Shown: positions 1 through 8,743, numbered from the stretch's first letter. The stretch is DNA of 48,238 bases from an uncultured Collinsella sp. (GCA_900544235.1 UQUL01000015.1:1-48238), one strand, 5' to 3'. The notes: a model not told the origin generated them from the letters alone. Program-made: numbers and translations.

Positions 1-26
1 GGCCCGTGGGTTATACCCTAAGAGCA

Positions 27-49
27 AACCACCCTTTTTAAGGGTGGTT
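27..49. terminator. Hairpin at the window edge
   Basis: A perfect 10-bp inverted repeat (27-36 with 40-49, loop TTT) lies about 80 bases beyond the stop of the VirD4-like gene. It has no strong T-run on either side, so it may be a Rho-assisted or weak terminator. The stretch 50-126 between it and the stop holds nothing else recognisable. Confidence 0.5.
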
Positions 50-126
50 CTGATTTGCCGTGGTCCCGGGGCGCACGGCCTTTGTGGAACATCGCCGGGG
101 CGCCGCGCGCCGCGAGAACCCTGCGC

Positions 127-1431
127 CTAGATCTCGGCCTCCGCATGGCCTCGCTGCGCCTCGGACAGCTCCCCGTAGAGCGGATGGTCTTCGAGCCTAA
201 AGCGCTCGACCTGTTCGGGAGTGCGACCGCGCACAAAGAGCCACGAGCGATCGATCGGCGTCGCCATGAGCGTGCTGGGCAGCGCGTCGGCGCGGTCGGA
301 AAACACCCGGGCACTCTCGGGATCCTGGAACGCCAGCACCAGATGTGTGTCGCAGTTGCCCATGATGGAGCGTGCGCGTGCCTCGCCATAGAGCGCATCG
401 AGCTGGTTGGTCGACTGCAGCAGCAGCGTTGCCCAGATGTTGCGGCTTCGGATAATCGAGAGCACGTTGTCGATCTGGGGGATCTGCAGATTTGCGAAGT
501 CATCGAGCATAAAGCGCACGGGCACGGGCAGGCTGCCGTCGGGCTGCCTATCGGCCTCACGAATGAGGCCCATAAACGCCTGCGAAATAAAGAGGCCGGT
601 CAGCGGATCGAGATTGCGGTCAATATCGCTCACGGTTACAAACAGGGCGCAGGGGGTGTGTCCCATGGAAGCGAAGTCCACCTGATGACACTCACGATAG
701 AGCTGTGCCGCACCGTCGAATCCCAGACACATGACCTTTTCGGCAAGGATGCCGACGATGCTCGCGTGCATGCGCTCGGCATTTTGCGTAATGGCGTAGC
801 GCCGCCATAGCGAGAGGGCATAGCTTTGGGGGTCGGTCGTGATCAGGTCGTCAAACAATCGACCCGTGGCGCCGTCCTGCAGGTGCTCGATCAGCTTGAT
901 GACCGAGCTGATCGTCTGCTCGTCGGCGGGTAGCTGTTCGGTGACGTAGGCGATAAGACACGACAGCAGGTTTGCCGCCGCATGATCCCAAAAAGGCTGG
1001 TTGTTGTCCTCGATGGGGCAGATGGCCTTTGCCACCGAGAGGATGTCCTGCTGGTTGGGCCTGCCGTCCGCCTTGCGGCGAATGTGCCTCAGGGGGTTGT
1101 AGCCACAGCGCTCGATGCCGGGCGCAAGGGCCGGGACGGTGTTGAGGTCGGCGAAGTTGAGACATTGCACGCGGTAACCGTGGGCTGCCAGCACGGGTCC
1201 CACTTCGCGACAGAGCGTGCCTTTGGTGTCGAGCACGATGTAGCTTGCGTTCATTTGCAGCAGGTTGGGCTTGAGGACGTTTCGGGTCTTGCCGGCTCCC
1301 GAGGGGCCGATCACAAGTGCGTTGTTGTTGAGTCCCGTTTGGCGGGTGTCGCAGGAAAGCGTTCGATCCTTGGCGAGGATGGTGGACGATGCGGACTCAG
1401 ATGCGGCGAGGCGGCTGGCGAGGTTAGACAT
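127..1431 (-). CDS. VirD4/TraG-type conjugation coupling ATPase, short form
   Basis: Type IV coupling proteins are hexameric ATPases that hand DNA or protein substrates to a conjugation channel. A Walker A motif GPSGAGKT lies at residues 42-49, a Walker B stretch FMLDDFANL at about 307-315, and the family pattern QSTNQL near 340. The start is the ATG preceded by AAGGAGG; a longer upstream frame runs through the clpP-like gene and is not used. At 434 aa it is shorter than usual TraG/VirD4 proteins and lacks the N-terminal membrane segments, so it may be soluble or need a separate anchor. It overlaps the ClpP-like gene by 8 bp, implying coupled translation. The role is known for the family; the element it serves lies mostly outside the window. 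Confidence 0.85.
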   Translation of the reverse strand: MSNLASRLAASESASSTILAKDRTLSCDTRQTGLNNNALVIGPSGAGKTRNVLKPNLLQMNASYIVLDTKGTLCREVGPVLAAHGYRVQCLNFADLNTVPALAPGIERCGYNPLRHIRRKADGRPNQQDILSVAKAICPIEDNNQPFWDHAAANLLSCLIAYVTEQLPADEQTISSVIKLIEHLQDGATGRLFDDLITTDPQSYALSLWRRYAITQNAERMHASIVGILAEKVMCLGFDGAAQLYRECHQVDFASMGHTPCALFVTVSDIDRNLDPLTGLFISQAFMGLIREADRQPDGSLPVPVRFMLDDFANLQIPQIDNVLSIIRSRNIWATLLLQSTNQLDALYGEARARSIMGNCDTHLVLAFQDPESARVFSDRADALPSTLMATPIDRSWLFVRGRTPEQVERFRLEDHPLYGELSEAQRGHAEAEI

Positions 1432-2041
1432 GGGCGACCTCCTTGGTGGTCGAGAGGATTTCGTGGGCAAAGCCGAGCTCGACGGCGCGCTCGGCCGAAA
1501 GATAGGTGTCTTTTGCAGTGAGGGACTGGATGCGCTTGGGCGTGAGGCCGCTGCGGTCCGAGAGGATTTGCGTGAGGGTCTTGCGGGTCTGCATGAGACG
1601 CCGGCTGGTTTCCTGCAGCGCAAGTGCCGAGCCGCCTGCCCCCTGGGGAATCAGCGGGTCGTGAATCATGAGCTCTGCATGGGGCGCCATACGGCGATCG
1701 TCGCCGCCCATAAAGATCACGGCGCCCATGGACGCGGCGAATTCCAGGCAGACGGTGCGGATGGGGCACGATGCGAGGCGCATGGCGTCATAGATCGCAA
1801 GACCCGATCGCACGCTTCCGCCGGCGCTGGCGACAAATATGGTGATGGGGCGGCTGGGGTCGGTGGCATCGAGCAGGCGGATCTGCTGGCATAGGTCGTG
1901 GGCCATCGGGGTTTCGATGTTTCCCATGACGGAGAGCTCGCGACGGGCGAGCATCTCATCGTAAATGCTGGTGAGCGTGATACCTCGGGCGGATTCACGC
2001 ATGGTGAGGGGGCTGATGATGGGGGAATGATTGGTGTCCAT
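1424..2041 (-). CDS. ClpP-like serine protease linked to a conjugative element
   Basis: A 205-aa ClpP/Tepsin-fold peptidase. The oxyanion-loop GGSV (74-77), nucleophile Ser104 in AASMGA, His127 in MIHDP and Asp178 in AKDTYLSAE form an intact catalytic triad, so it is predicted active. ClpP subunits form barrels that degrade proteins fed by Clp ATPases; no ATPase gene is nearby, so it may use the host ClpX or ClpC. It starts at ATG after AAAGGAG and overlaps the coupling-ATPase gene by 8 bp. This pairing suggests an element-borne, not housekeeping, copy, perhaps trimming conjugation proteins (inference). Confidence 0.88.
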   Translation of the reverse strand: MDTNHSPIISPLTMRESARGITLTSIYDEMLARRELSVMGNIETPMAHDLCQQIRLLDATDPSRPITIFVASAGGSVRSGLAIYDAMRLASCPIRTVCLEFAASMGAVIFMGGDDRRMAPHAELMIHDPLIPQGAGGSALALQETSRRLMQTRKTLTQILSDRSGLTPKRIQSLTAKDTYLSAERAVELGFAHEILSTTKEVAHV

Positions 2042-2104
2042 GAGGACTCCTTTCTGTTGGTTGTGTTGTGGGATAGGATTGTTGCCCGCGGAGGGGCTGG
2101 CGAG

Positions 2105-2995
2105 CTACAGGGTTCGTCCGAGCCTGAGATCGAGCTCGGTTGTGGGGCAGGCTGCCTGTTCGTGCGGCTCGCAAGCGCCAAGGGCTCCAAAGCGATAGAG
2201 CGTTGCGGCGGGCGTGGTGTAGGCGAGCCGCAGCTGATGCTCGACAGGGGCACATCCGTCATTTTTGTAATGAGCCGCGTAGTACTGCGCAATGCTGGCG
2301 TTCATCTCGCTGCCATTGCGATGGCGCTCAAACTGGCGTCTGCAGGTCTCGATGATCTTTGCTACCGACTTGGGTGCCGGCGCGGGAACAAGGGCGAGAT
2401 AGCCCTCAAATAGCTCGTTGATGCTCAGGAGGCACAGCAGGTCGATCAGCGTCCTTATGGCTGCTCCCTCGGCAGAAAAGTGCGCGGTCATGCGGTTATA
2501 TCGGTTGCGGTCGACGATGGCCGCATGGGGTCTTGGAGTTTTCTGCCCCGTGGTCCCGGGCTTTTGCCGCGCCTGTGTATTGAGCTCGACGTTGCAGCGC
2601 TTGAGGCCGTCCAACGGAAGGAACAGTGCGGTGCGCAGGGTGTTCCGCTTGCTTTCGAGTTCATGACGCTCGTTGGGTTCCCATTCGAGCTTGAGTTTCG
2701 TGTCGAGCGCCGTAAGCATATGGGCTAGGCAGCCTACGGTAAGAACGCACGAATCGTTGTCGCGTTTTGGGGCATAGGGGTCTGTCAGCTTGCGAATGTC
2801 GGGGTCGCCCATGATCTTTGTGCAGCGCTTCAGCAGTTGAGGGTGGTCGGCCAAGATCGTCGCGAGCGGTAGCGACGCGTAGTTCTTGATGGTCGCGGCG
2901 GCAAAGACGGCGTCATATTCGTTTGCATATGCTCGCTCAATTCGGGCATCCAGAATGCTTTTCTTATCGCCGTCTTCAGCGTGGTGGTTTGTCAT
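2105..2995 (-). CDS. Unknown protein of the mobile region
   Basis: A 296-aa predicted soluble protein that I do not recognise. The start is the ATG with GGAGAAG upstream; the reading frame is open 52 codons further back, but that part is a low-complexity His/Gln-rich translation of the tandem repeats and has no good ribosome-binding site. It is rich in charged residues and Leu with no signal peptide or membrane span. It sits 63 bp upstream of the clpP-like gene on the same strand, so it is probably the first gene of the same operon. Replication or mobilisation accessory is a guess from position only. Confidence 0.6.
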   Translation of the reverse strand: MTNHHAEDGDKKSILDARIERAYANEYDAVFAAATIKNYASLPLATILADHPQLLKRCTKIMGDPDIRKLTDPYAPKRDNDSCVLTVGCLAHMLTALDTKLKLEWEPNERHELESKRNTLRTALFLPLDGLKRCNVELNTQARQKPGTTGQKTPRPHAAIVDRNRYNRMTAHFSAEGAAIRTLIDLLCLLSINELFEGYLALVPAPAPKSVAKIIETCRRQFERHRNGSEMNASIAQYYAAHYKNDGCAPVEHQLRLAYTTPAATLYRFGALGACEPHEQAACPTTELDLRLGRTL

Positions 2996-3010
2996 AGCTT
3001 CTCCAATCGG

Positions 3011-3090
3011 TTGATGTTCGTGCTGTTTGTTGATGTGTTGGTTGTCGTGAGTGATGTGCTTGCCGTGGGTGATGTGCTGTCGTTGGGGTG
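3011..3090 (-). repeat. Iteron-like tandem repeats upstream of the mobile-region operon
   Basis: Four imperfect copies of a unit with core TGATGT (minus strand ACATCA) begin at 3012, 3031, 3052 and 3070, at intervals of 19, 21 and 18 bases. They lie just upstream of the ribosome-binding site of the minus-strand gene starting at 2995. The near-two-turn spacing resembles repeated binding sites (iterons or operator arrays). Confidence 0.55.
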
Positions 3091-3518
3091 CTATGCGGTT
3101 TTCAATGAGCCCGTGAGGCAGTTGCTGCAGGGGCGGGATGGAACGGCCCATGCAAGGCGGAAGGCATCGTGCTCAAAATCGAGACAGCAATGCCCTGGGT
3201 GCCTCACATGTGGCAGTTACCTCATTAAGTTGTCATTGCGTTTGGGGCTGTACTTTGCCGATCTTCTTTCTCTTACACGCTAAAAACTGAAACTTCATAT
3301 GCTCGATCTACTTAAAACCGCAACGGCGGTCTTTTATCAACTTATATGTCGGAACGTGTCTTTGCAAGTACTTTTTTGCGTTTGTTTCAAATGGGGTGGT
3401 TTTGCAACCGTCACGCGCCACGCTATACGAACGTGCCCCGGCTCGGATAAGATGGTGCGATCGAGTTCTACCGCGCTCACCGCAAGTAGTCTTTGTTGCT
3501 GAGATAGGTCATGGCCGA

Positions 3519-3552
3519 AAGGGGCCCGTATCCGTTGGGATACGGGCCCCTT
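3519..3552. terminator. Strong GC-rich hairpin
   Basis: A perfect 15-bp inverted repeat (3519-3533 with 3538-3552) with a 4-base loop. It is symmetrical with A/T flanks and could stop transcription in either direction. It lies about 215 bases upstream of deoC and probably insulates it from the mobile region. Confidence 0.7.
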
Positions 3553-3768
3553 GCTATTTGAATGGGCATGAGGGTGTATTGAGGGGGGGTGCCTGGCTGT
3601 CGGCATCCGCATGCGGCGCCATTTGCTGTCCGTAAATATACTTCTACGGCTAATTTCATACCACTTGTCGGAATGCGGACGCTGTCCTTGCGTATCGGGC
3701 GTACATTGAACGTGGTTTTTCGCGCGAAGCCACGAATCGGTTGTCGGTCCTGAACAAGGAGGCCCAGC

Positions 3769-4443
3769 ATGACGCTTGCCAAACCCATCAATAAATACAT
3801 CGACTATATCGATGCCCCCGAGGACACATTTGAGCAGTATGTCGAGAAGGCGCTAAAGTACAACTTCCGTTGTGTATTTGCGAACCTGCAGGAGTACGAG
3901 ACGGGTCGCGCCATGCTCGAGGGTTCTGACATCATTCTTGCCGGCGCTATCGACTTTCCCCAGGGCACTATGACGCTTGAGGAGAAGCTTGCGAGGTTTG
4001 AGGAATACGCTGTGTGCGGCTTTACCGAGATTGACTACGTTTTGAATCAGGAGTCGGTCGAGAACCGCGATTTTGATGCCATCGAGCGCGAGATGACTGC
4101 CATTGCTGATTTTTGTCGCGCGCATGGCATCACTGACAAGGTGATCGTCGAGATGTGCAAGCTGGACGGCGACGATGCCGCCAAGCGTCGCGTCTGTGAG
4201 ATTGCGCTGGAGGCTAAGCCGGGATTCCTTAAGACATCGACTGGCAGAAGCTTTGGCGGCGCTAAGCTCGAAGACGTGCGGCTGATGCACGAGGTGCTCG
4301 GCGATGCCGTGGCAATTAAGGCGGCGGGCGGTATCCATAATTACGAAGAGGCTTGCGCATTCATCGAGGCCGGCGCCAGCGCGTTGGGTGCATCGGCGGG
4401 CATCGCGATCGTCGAGGGTGCACCGACGGAGGAGCGTCGCTAG
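3769..4443 (+). CDS. deoC: Deoxyribose-phosphate aldolase
   Basis: Cleaves 2-deoxyribose-5-phosphate to glyceraldehyde-3-phosphate and acetaldehyde in deoxynucleoside catabolism (class I aldolase, cytosol). The 224-aa TIM barrel carries the Schiff-base lysine K155 in FLKTSTG and the second conserved lysine K184 in IKAAGG, plus EIDYVLN at 87-93. The start ATG follows AAGGAGG. Length is normal for the family. It stands alone, without deoA/deoB/deoD, with a HAD phosphatase gene about 150 bp downstream. The segment around residues 125-135 departs from the usual family pattern, so a related DeoC-type sugar-phosphate aldolase is possible. Confidence 0.88.
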   Translation: MTLAKPINKYIDYIDAPEDTFEQYVEKALKYNFRCVFANLQEYETGRAMLEGSDIILAGAIDFPQGTMTLEEKLARFEEYAVCGFTEIDYVLNQESVENRDFDAIEREMTAIADFCRAHGITDKVIVEMCKLDGDDAAKRRVCEIALEAKPGFLKTSTGRSFGGAKLEDVRLMHEVLGDAVAIKAAGGIHNYEEACAFIEAGASALGASAGIAIVEGAPTEERR

Positions 4444-4592
4444 CAGACGTATTTGACCTGAGCGATAAAGCTTCACGACCACGCACCGTTCATGTTTGGG
4501 ACAATATGACATTTTTCCCGTTGCAGACAGAGTCGCCGTGGGTGTTCTGTATGATGGCTCAGACAAGGTTGTTCAATGACGGGGAGGCATAT

Positions 4593-5435
4593 ATGGCTAT
4601 CAAAGCCATCGCAATGGATATCGACGGTACGCTCACCAACGACCAAAAGGTCATCAGCCCGCGTACGCGCGAGAAGCTGCTCGCGGCGCAGGAGTCGGGC
4701 ATTAAGCTCATCTTGGCTTCGGGCCGTCCCGCATGGGGGCTGCACGCCTTGGCGCAGGAGCTCGACCTTCAAAACCATGACGGTCTGCTAGTTGCCTTTA
4801 ATGGTGCGCATGTGGTCGACGCTCAGACCGATGAGGTCCTTTTTGACCAGGCCATGCCGGCTGACGAGCTGCACCGTCTGATTGATCATCTGCGCAATTT
4901 CGACGTGATCCCTATGATTTCGCTCGGTCGCGATCTGCATGTCGAGGATTCGTATCGCTGCATGATTACGCTGCCGGATGGCTCGCAGAAAAACATCGTC
5001 AAATACGAGCGCGATGCGTGCGACCTTAAGATCCGCGAGGTCGAGAGCTTGCATGAGGTCGCGGACGCTTATCCCGTGGACAAGCTGCTGACGGCGGGCG
5101 ATCCGGCCTACCTGCAGGCGCATTACGAGGAGATGTATGCGCCCTTTACCCAGACGCTTTCGGGCATGTTTACGGCCGACTGGTACTTTGAGTACACGGC
5201 GCCTGGTATCGACAAGGCCCGCGCGCTCGAGGGCGCCCTGCCCAAGCTCGGTATCGATGCCAGCGAGGTCGTATCGTTTGGTGACGGCCAGAACGACAAG
5301 TCCATGATTGAGTGGGCCGGCATCGGTGTTGCCATGGGCAACGCAGTCGATGAGGTTAAGGCGGTAGCCCAGATGGTGACCGCCAATAACAACGAAGACG
5401 GTATTGCGGTGGCGTTGGATAAGCTGCTGGGTTAG
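4593..5435 (+). CDS. Cof-type HAD-IIB sugar-phosphate phosphatase
   Basis: A 280-aa haloacid-dehalogenase-superfamily phosphatase with the nucleophile and acid pair DxDGT (Asp9, Asp11), a IIB-type cap in the middle, and the Mg-binding GDGxND motif near residue 229. Such enzymes dephosphorylate small sugar phosphates or phosphorylated cofactors; the substrate cannot be read from sequence. The ATG at 4593 is chosen because GGGGAGG precedes it and the HAD fold starts at once; a longer frame back to 4353 overlaps deoC and is not credible. A terminator follows directly. Confidence 0.85.
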   Translation: MAIKAIAMDIDGTLTNDQKVISPRTREKLLAAQESGIKLILASGRPAWGLHALAQELDLQNHDGLLVAFNGAHVVDAQTDEVLFDQAMPADELHRLIDHLRNFDVIPMISLGRDLHVEDSYRCMITLPDGSQKNIVKYERDACDLKIREVESLHEVADAYPVDKLLTAGDPAYLQAHYEEMYAPFTQTLSGMFTADWYFEYTAPGIDKARALEGALPKLGIDASEVVSFGDGQNDKSMIEWAGIGVAMGNAVDEVKAVAQMVTANNNEDGIAVALDKLLG

Positions 5436-5457
5436 AATCGCCGATAATGCATGGTTC

Positions 5458-5483
5458 GGGCGCCTGCTTACAGGCGCCCTTTT
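5458..5483 (+). terminator. Intrinsic terminator after the Cof-type gene
   Basis: A 9-bp GC-rich stem (5458-5466 with 5471-5479), 4-base loop and TTTT. It overlaps the upstream ATG frame of the next gene, which is why a GTG further down is preferred as that gene's start. Confidence 0.85.
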
Positions 5484-5498
5484 GTTAGGGAGGGTGCC

Positions 5499-6158
5499 GT
5501 GTCCGCATTTCCGTTCGACGCCGTTATCTTTGACATGGACGGCGTCATTGTCGATACCGAGTATTACTACTTGGGCGAGACTGCCGCGTTTGCCAAGGAG
5601 CTTGGGCTTAACCTGACTCAAGAGGAGTTGAATGGGCAGGTTGGTACCTCGCATCAGTTCTTCCTGCATATGCTGGTCGATTGGTTTGAGCGCGCCGGTA
5701 AGGGGCATTTTACTGGCGAGGAAGCGTTGGCCCGTTGGGATGAGTGGGCGCATGAGCGTCCGCGCGACTATCAGACTTTGATTAACCCAGGCGCCGTGGA
5801 TACGATTCGAGAGCTGCCGCGCCGGGGTGTTCGCGTGGCGCTTGCCAGCTCGTCTCCCATGGATAGCATCGAGGAAGTGCTCAATGCGTGCGGGCTGTCG
5901 GATGCCTTTGAGTATGTGGTGAGCGGCGAGCAGTTTAAGGAGAGCAAGCCCGAGCCCGACATCTACCTGCATGCGCTGGACCTGCTGGGGCTGCCCGCGA
6001 ATCGCTGCTGCTGCGTTGAGGATTCGGTGCCCGGCATCACTGCCGGCAAGCGAGCCGGCCTGACGGTCATTGCCAAGCGCGAGGAGCGCTTCGGCTTTAG
6101 CCAGGATGCCGCGGACAAGATTATCGACCAGTTGCCGGAGCTGCTCACGCTTTCTTAG
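5499..6158 (+). CDS. HAD-IA phosphatase, beta-phosphoglucomutase-like
   Basis: A 219-aa HAD subfamily IA protein: nucleophile motif DMDGVIVDTE (Asp12, Asp14), Ser in ALASSS, Lys in FKESKPEPD, and the acidic EDS motif near residue 178. Family members are phosphatases or phosphosugar mutases of small metabolites. The GTG at 5499 is chosen: it follows TTAGGGAGGG, and the ATG 48 bases upstream lies in the terminator hairpin of the previous gene. A terminator follows, so it is a single-gene unit. Substrate unknown. Confidence 0.82.
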   Translation: MSAFPFDAVIFDMDGVIVDTEYYYLGETAAFAKELGLNLTQEELNGQVGTSHQFFLHMLVDWFERAGKGHFTGEEALARWDEWAHERPRDYQTLINPGAVDTIRELPRRGVRVALASSSPMDSIEEVLNACGLSDAFEYVVSGEQFKESKPEPDIYLHALDLLGLPANRCCCVEDSVPGITAGKRAGLTVIAKREERFGFSQDAADKIIDQLPELLTLS

Positions 6159-6241
6159 GAGCGCGGTAGTTGCGCGTTTTTCGGGTCAGATGAGTAAATA
6201 CCCGACATTTTGGTGCGATAGCAAGCATACTTTATGCTAAT

Positions 6242-6281
6242 GCGGGCTCAAGGGCTTGTTGAATGTCCTTGAGCCCGCTTT
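6242..6281. terminator. Intrinsic terminator
   Basis: A perfect 12-bp stem (6242-6253 with 6267-6278) followed by TTT. It separates the HAD gene from the regulator that opens the large catabolic locus. Confidence 0.85.
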
Positions 6282-6308
6282 AGACTTAATTGCGCTGGGA
6301 GAGGGTAT

Positions 6309-7052
6309 ATGCCATCGACTGAAGGGCTAACTGACGGTAAAGCAGCGATACCGCTGTACCAACAGGTTATCGATATCATCAAAAACGAAATCAACTCCGG
6401 TGCCTACAAGGCGGGCGAGCGGATTCCCAACGAATTTGAATTAGCTGAAAGCTATAAAGTTGGCCGTGTTACCGTGCGGCGCGCTATTGAGGAGCTTGTC
6501 CAGCAGGGCTATCTAACGAAGCGACAGGGGAAAGGCACGTTTGTCAATGCCCCCAAGCTTAAGCGCAAGATTCGCCAGAAGGATGACGTCCAGAGTTTTT
6601 CGGACGCATGCCGCGTTAACGGAATGGAACCGGGGGCGCGCGTCATTTCGAGAAAGATACTGCCGGCGGATTCCACCGAAGCGCAGTTCTTTGGTGTTCC
6701 CGTTGGAACTGATTTGATTTGCGTTGAGCGTGTGCGTACTGCCGATGGGGTCCCCGTCATGCTTGAGAACAACATATACGTTTACGAGGACAACGCTTAT
6801 CTATCAACGGCACCTCTATCTAACCAATCCATTTTTGAGTTCGTGCGCAACCGGACGGGCCGTACGCCCGCGTTTACCGACCCGTGCACGCTCGAGATCG
6901 CGTGCGCCTCGCCCGAGGTCGCTCGGCTGTTGGCGGTTTCCGTTGGCGAACCCTTGTTTTACATGGATGCCTTCTTTTTCGATGAGCAGCGGCGGCCGTT
7001 TATCATCGGTCGTCAGCGGATCGTTGGGTCTCGCTACGTTTTTGACATCTAG
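6309..7052 (+). CDS. GntR/HutC-family regulator of the catabolic locus (FrlR-like)
   Basis: A 247-aa repressor-type regulator. A winged helix-turn-helix of GntR type spans about residues 15-80 (PLYQQVIDII, GERIPNEFELAESYKVGRVTVRRAI) and a UTRA ligand-binding domain about 100-245. HutC-type regulators sense small metabolites, often sugar phosphates, and the E. coli fructoselysine regulator FrlR belongs to this family. The start has GGGAGAGG upstream. It is separated from the carrier gene by a terminator and a perfect palindrome that may be its operator. A role in controlling the locus is inferred from position. Confidence 0.85.
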   Translation: MPSTEGLTDGKAAIPLYQQVIDIIKNEINSGAYKAGERIPNEFELAESYKVGRVTVRRAIEELVQQGYLTKRQGKGTFVNAPKLKRKIRQKDDVQSFSDACRVNGMEPGARVISRKILPADSTEAQFFGVPVGTDLICVERVRTADGVPVMLENNIYVYEDNAYLSTAPLSNQSIFEFVRNRTGRTPAFTDPCTLEIACASPEVARLLAVSVGEPLFYMDAFFFDEQRRPFIIGRQRIVGSRYVFDI

Positions 7053-7064
7053 GACATTGCGAAT

Positions 7065-7100
7065 GGAGACGCCCGGTGGATCATCTCACCGGGCGTTTCC
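7065..7100 (+). terminator. Terminator after the GntR-type gene
   Basis: A long stem pairs 7065-7078 with 7087-7100 around an 8-base loop; the inner 10 bp are perfect and the outer part contains one G-T pair. It implies that the regulator and the downstream carrier have separate promoters. Confidence 0.75.
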
Positions 7101-7205
7101 ATACCGTTCACGGCGCAAACGCAACCGTTCAACCGCGTTGCGGCAATCAGTTTGAAATTATCTTGATGACGAGAAAAGCTGCTGGTAATCTATGGGACGT
7201 CATAG

Positions 7206-7228
7206 AACGTTTGCATTGTGCAAACGTT
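7206..7228. promoter_or_regulatory. Perfect 10-bp palindrome, probable operator of the catabolic operon
   Basis: AACGTTTGCA at 7206-7215 is repeated exactly in inverted form at 7219-7228 with a 3-base spacer. It lies 42 bases upstream of the carrier start codon, after the regulator's terminator. No T-run follows, so it reads as a protein-binding site, not a terminator. The neighbouring GntR/HutC regulator is the obvious candidate, though the AACGTT half also resembles LacI-type sites. Confidence 0.65.
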
Positions 7229-7270
7229 GAAGCGAGATGCGATGCAGTCTCGAGTTCTTTGGAGGTATCT

Positions 7271-8734
7271 ATGTCAGATACGAAGGCGAAGAAGACAAAC
7301 AGACGTTTTAAGTTCAAATTACCGCATGTCTATACGATCATGTTCTTGCTGATTGTTGTCTTTGCGGTCCTGACTTGGATCGTTCCCTCTGGTCAGTATC
7401 AGCGCAAGACGATTTCGACAGCGGCGGGCGAGCGTGAAGTCGCCGTTGCTGGAACCTATGAACAGGTCGATAAGAACTACACCGATTCCGAGACCGGCGA
7501 GACCATCAATCTGGGCCAGGATATCTTCGCGGTCCTGCAAGCGCCCACCAAGGGTATCCAAGAAGCTGCCGACGTCGTTGCGTTCGTCTTATTGATTGGC
7601 GGATCGTTCGCAATCATCACCAAGACCAACGCTTTGAATGCCGGCATGAGCCGTGTGATTAAAAAGCTCAAGAACAAGGACATCCTCATCATTCCCATCA
7701 CGATGACGTTGCTGTCCATTTGCGGCACTACGTTTGGTATGTCTGAGGAAGCCCTGCCGTTCTATGCCATCTTCATTCCTATCATGATGGGTATCGGCTA
7801 TGACTCGATGACGGCATTCATCATCTGCTTCCTTGGTCCCAACCTGGGATATTGTGCTTCGACCATCGACCCGTTTAATGTTTTGATCGCCCAAGGCATC
7901 ATTGGCATCGAGGGCAATCCGCAACTGTGGCTGCGCGCCGTTTCTTGGGTCATCTTCACTGCCGTCGGTATCGCATGGGCCATGCGCTACGCCATGCGCG
8001 TCAAGAAAAATCCCGAGTCGTCCATTGTGTACGAGGACGATAAGCTCAAGCGTATTGAGTTTTCCGTGACCGATGCCTCCATCGAGGAAGAGTTCACTAT
8101 CCGTCAGAAGCTCGTGCTTATCGATTTTGCTTGCGGTATGGGCATTATCGTCTGGGGTCTTGTTACCCAGGGCTGGTACATGAATGAGATTTCCGCCGTG
8201 TTCCTTGGCATGGGCCTGCTTGCCGGTATCCTGGGCGGTCTTGACCAGCAGACGATCGCAGAGGAGTTCGTTAAGGGTCTTGCCGACTTTGCGTACGCTG
8301 CCATCGTTATCGGTATCGCTCGCGGTATTCTGGTCATCGCCGAGGGCGGCATGATCATCGACACCATCCTCCAGGCGCTCGCTACTGCGCTTGCCGGTGC
8401 ACCCGCCGCCGTCTACACCACGTTTATGTATATCGTCCTTGGCCTGCTCTCTTTGCTGGTTCCCTCGAGTTCTGGCCTGGCGGCGCTCACCATGCCCGTT
8501 ATGGGCCCCCTGACCGAGCTCATGGGCCTCAATCCCGAGGCGGCCGTCACCGCGCTCCAGTTTGCCAACCAGACCATCAACACCATCAGCCCCGTGGCGG
8601 GCATGACGGTCGCCGGTCTTGCCGTGGCTAGGATTTCGTTTGGCCAATGGTGGAAGACCATTTGGAAGTTCTTCATTTTCATGGTCGTCTTTGGCCTGAT
8701 CGTAACGGCAATCTCTGGCATGCTTCCGGTGTAG
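7271..8734 (+). CDS. DcuC/YfcC-family membrane carrier
   Basis: A 487-aa polytopic membrane protein with about 12 hydrophobic spans. A first span follows the basic N-terminus (about 22-40), a periplasmic-type loop lies around 40-80, and family-like re-entrant regions include GTTFGMSEEALPFY and LVPSSSGLAALTMP. The ATG at 7271 follows GGAGG with good spacing. The family includes YfcC proteins, C4-dicarboxylate carriers and ArcD-type amino acid exchangers. Its place as first gene of the frl-like operon suggests it imports the substrate, replacing the APC-type FrlA of E. coli. An exchange mechanism (for example Amadori product for free amino acid) is speculation. Confidence 0.85.
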   Translation: MSDTKAKKTNRRFKFKLPHVYTIMFLLIVVFAVLTWIVPSGQYQRKTISTAAGEREVAVAGTYEQVDKNYTDSETGETINLGQDIFAVLQAPTKGIQEAADVVAFVLLIGGSFAIITKTNALNAGMSRVIKKLKNKDILIIPITMTLLSICGTTFGMSEEALPFYAIFIPIMMGIGYDSMTAFIICFLGPNLGYCASTIDPFNVLIAQGIIGIEGNPQLWLRAVSWVIFTAVGIAWAMRYAMRVKKNPESSIVYEDDKLKRIEFSVTDASIEEEFTIRQKLVLIDFACGMGIIVWGLVTQGWYMNEISAVFLGMGLLAGILGGLDQQTIAEEFVKGLADFAYAAIVIGIARGILVIAEGGMIIDTILQALATALAGAPAAVYTTFMYIVLGLLSLLVPSSSGLAALTMPVMGPLTELMGLNPEAAVTALQFANQTINTISPVAGMTVAGLAVARISFGQWWKTIWKFFIFMVVFGLIVTAISGMLPV

Positions 8735-8743
8735 GTGGTTGTG

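Larger units (their letters stand above)
2996..3768. other. Long intergenic region between the mobile-element edge and deoC
   Basis: This 770-base stretch has no convincing gene. It contains the tandem repeats at 3011-3090, a small hairpin followed by a T-rich stretch at 3317-3335, a visibly AT-richer segment around 3220-3420, and the strong hairpin at 3519-3552. The change in base composition and the switch from mobile-element genes to metabolic genes suggest the element boundary lies here. I see no integrase, tRNA end or duplicated attachment site inside the window. Confidence 0.5.

Noticed and set aside
3299..3502. Small open frame in the long intergenic region
   Set aside because: No ribosome-binding site, no recognisable motif, and a small hairpin with T-rich flank lies inside its start region.
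7206..7228. Reading the palindrome as a catabolite-response (cre) site
   Set aside because: The centre and spacing do not fit the cre pattern, and a GntR-type gene is adjacent.
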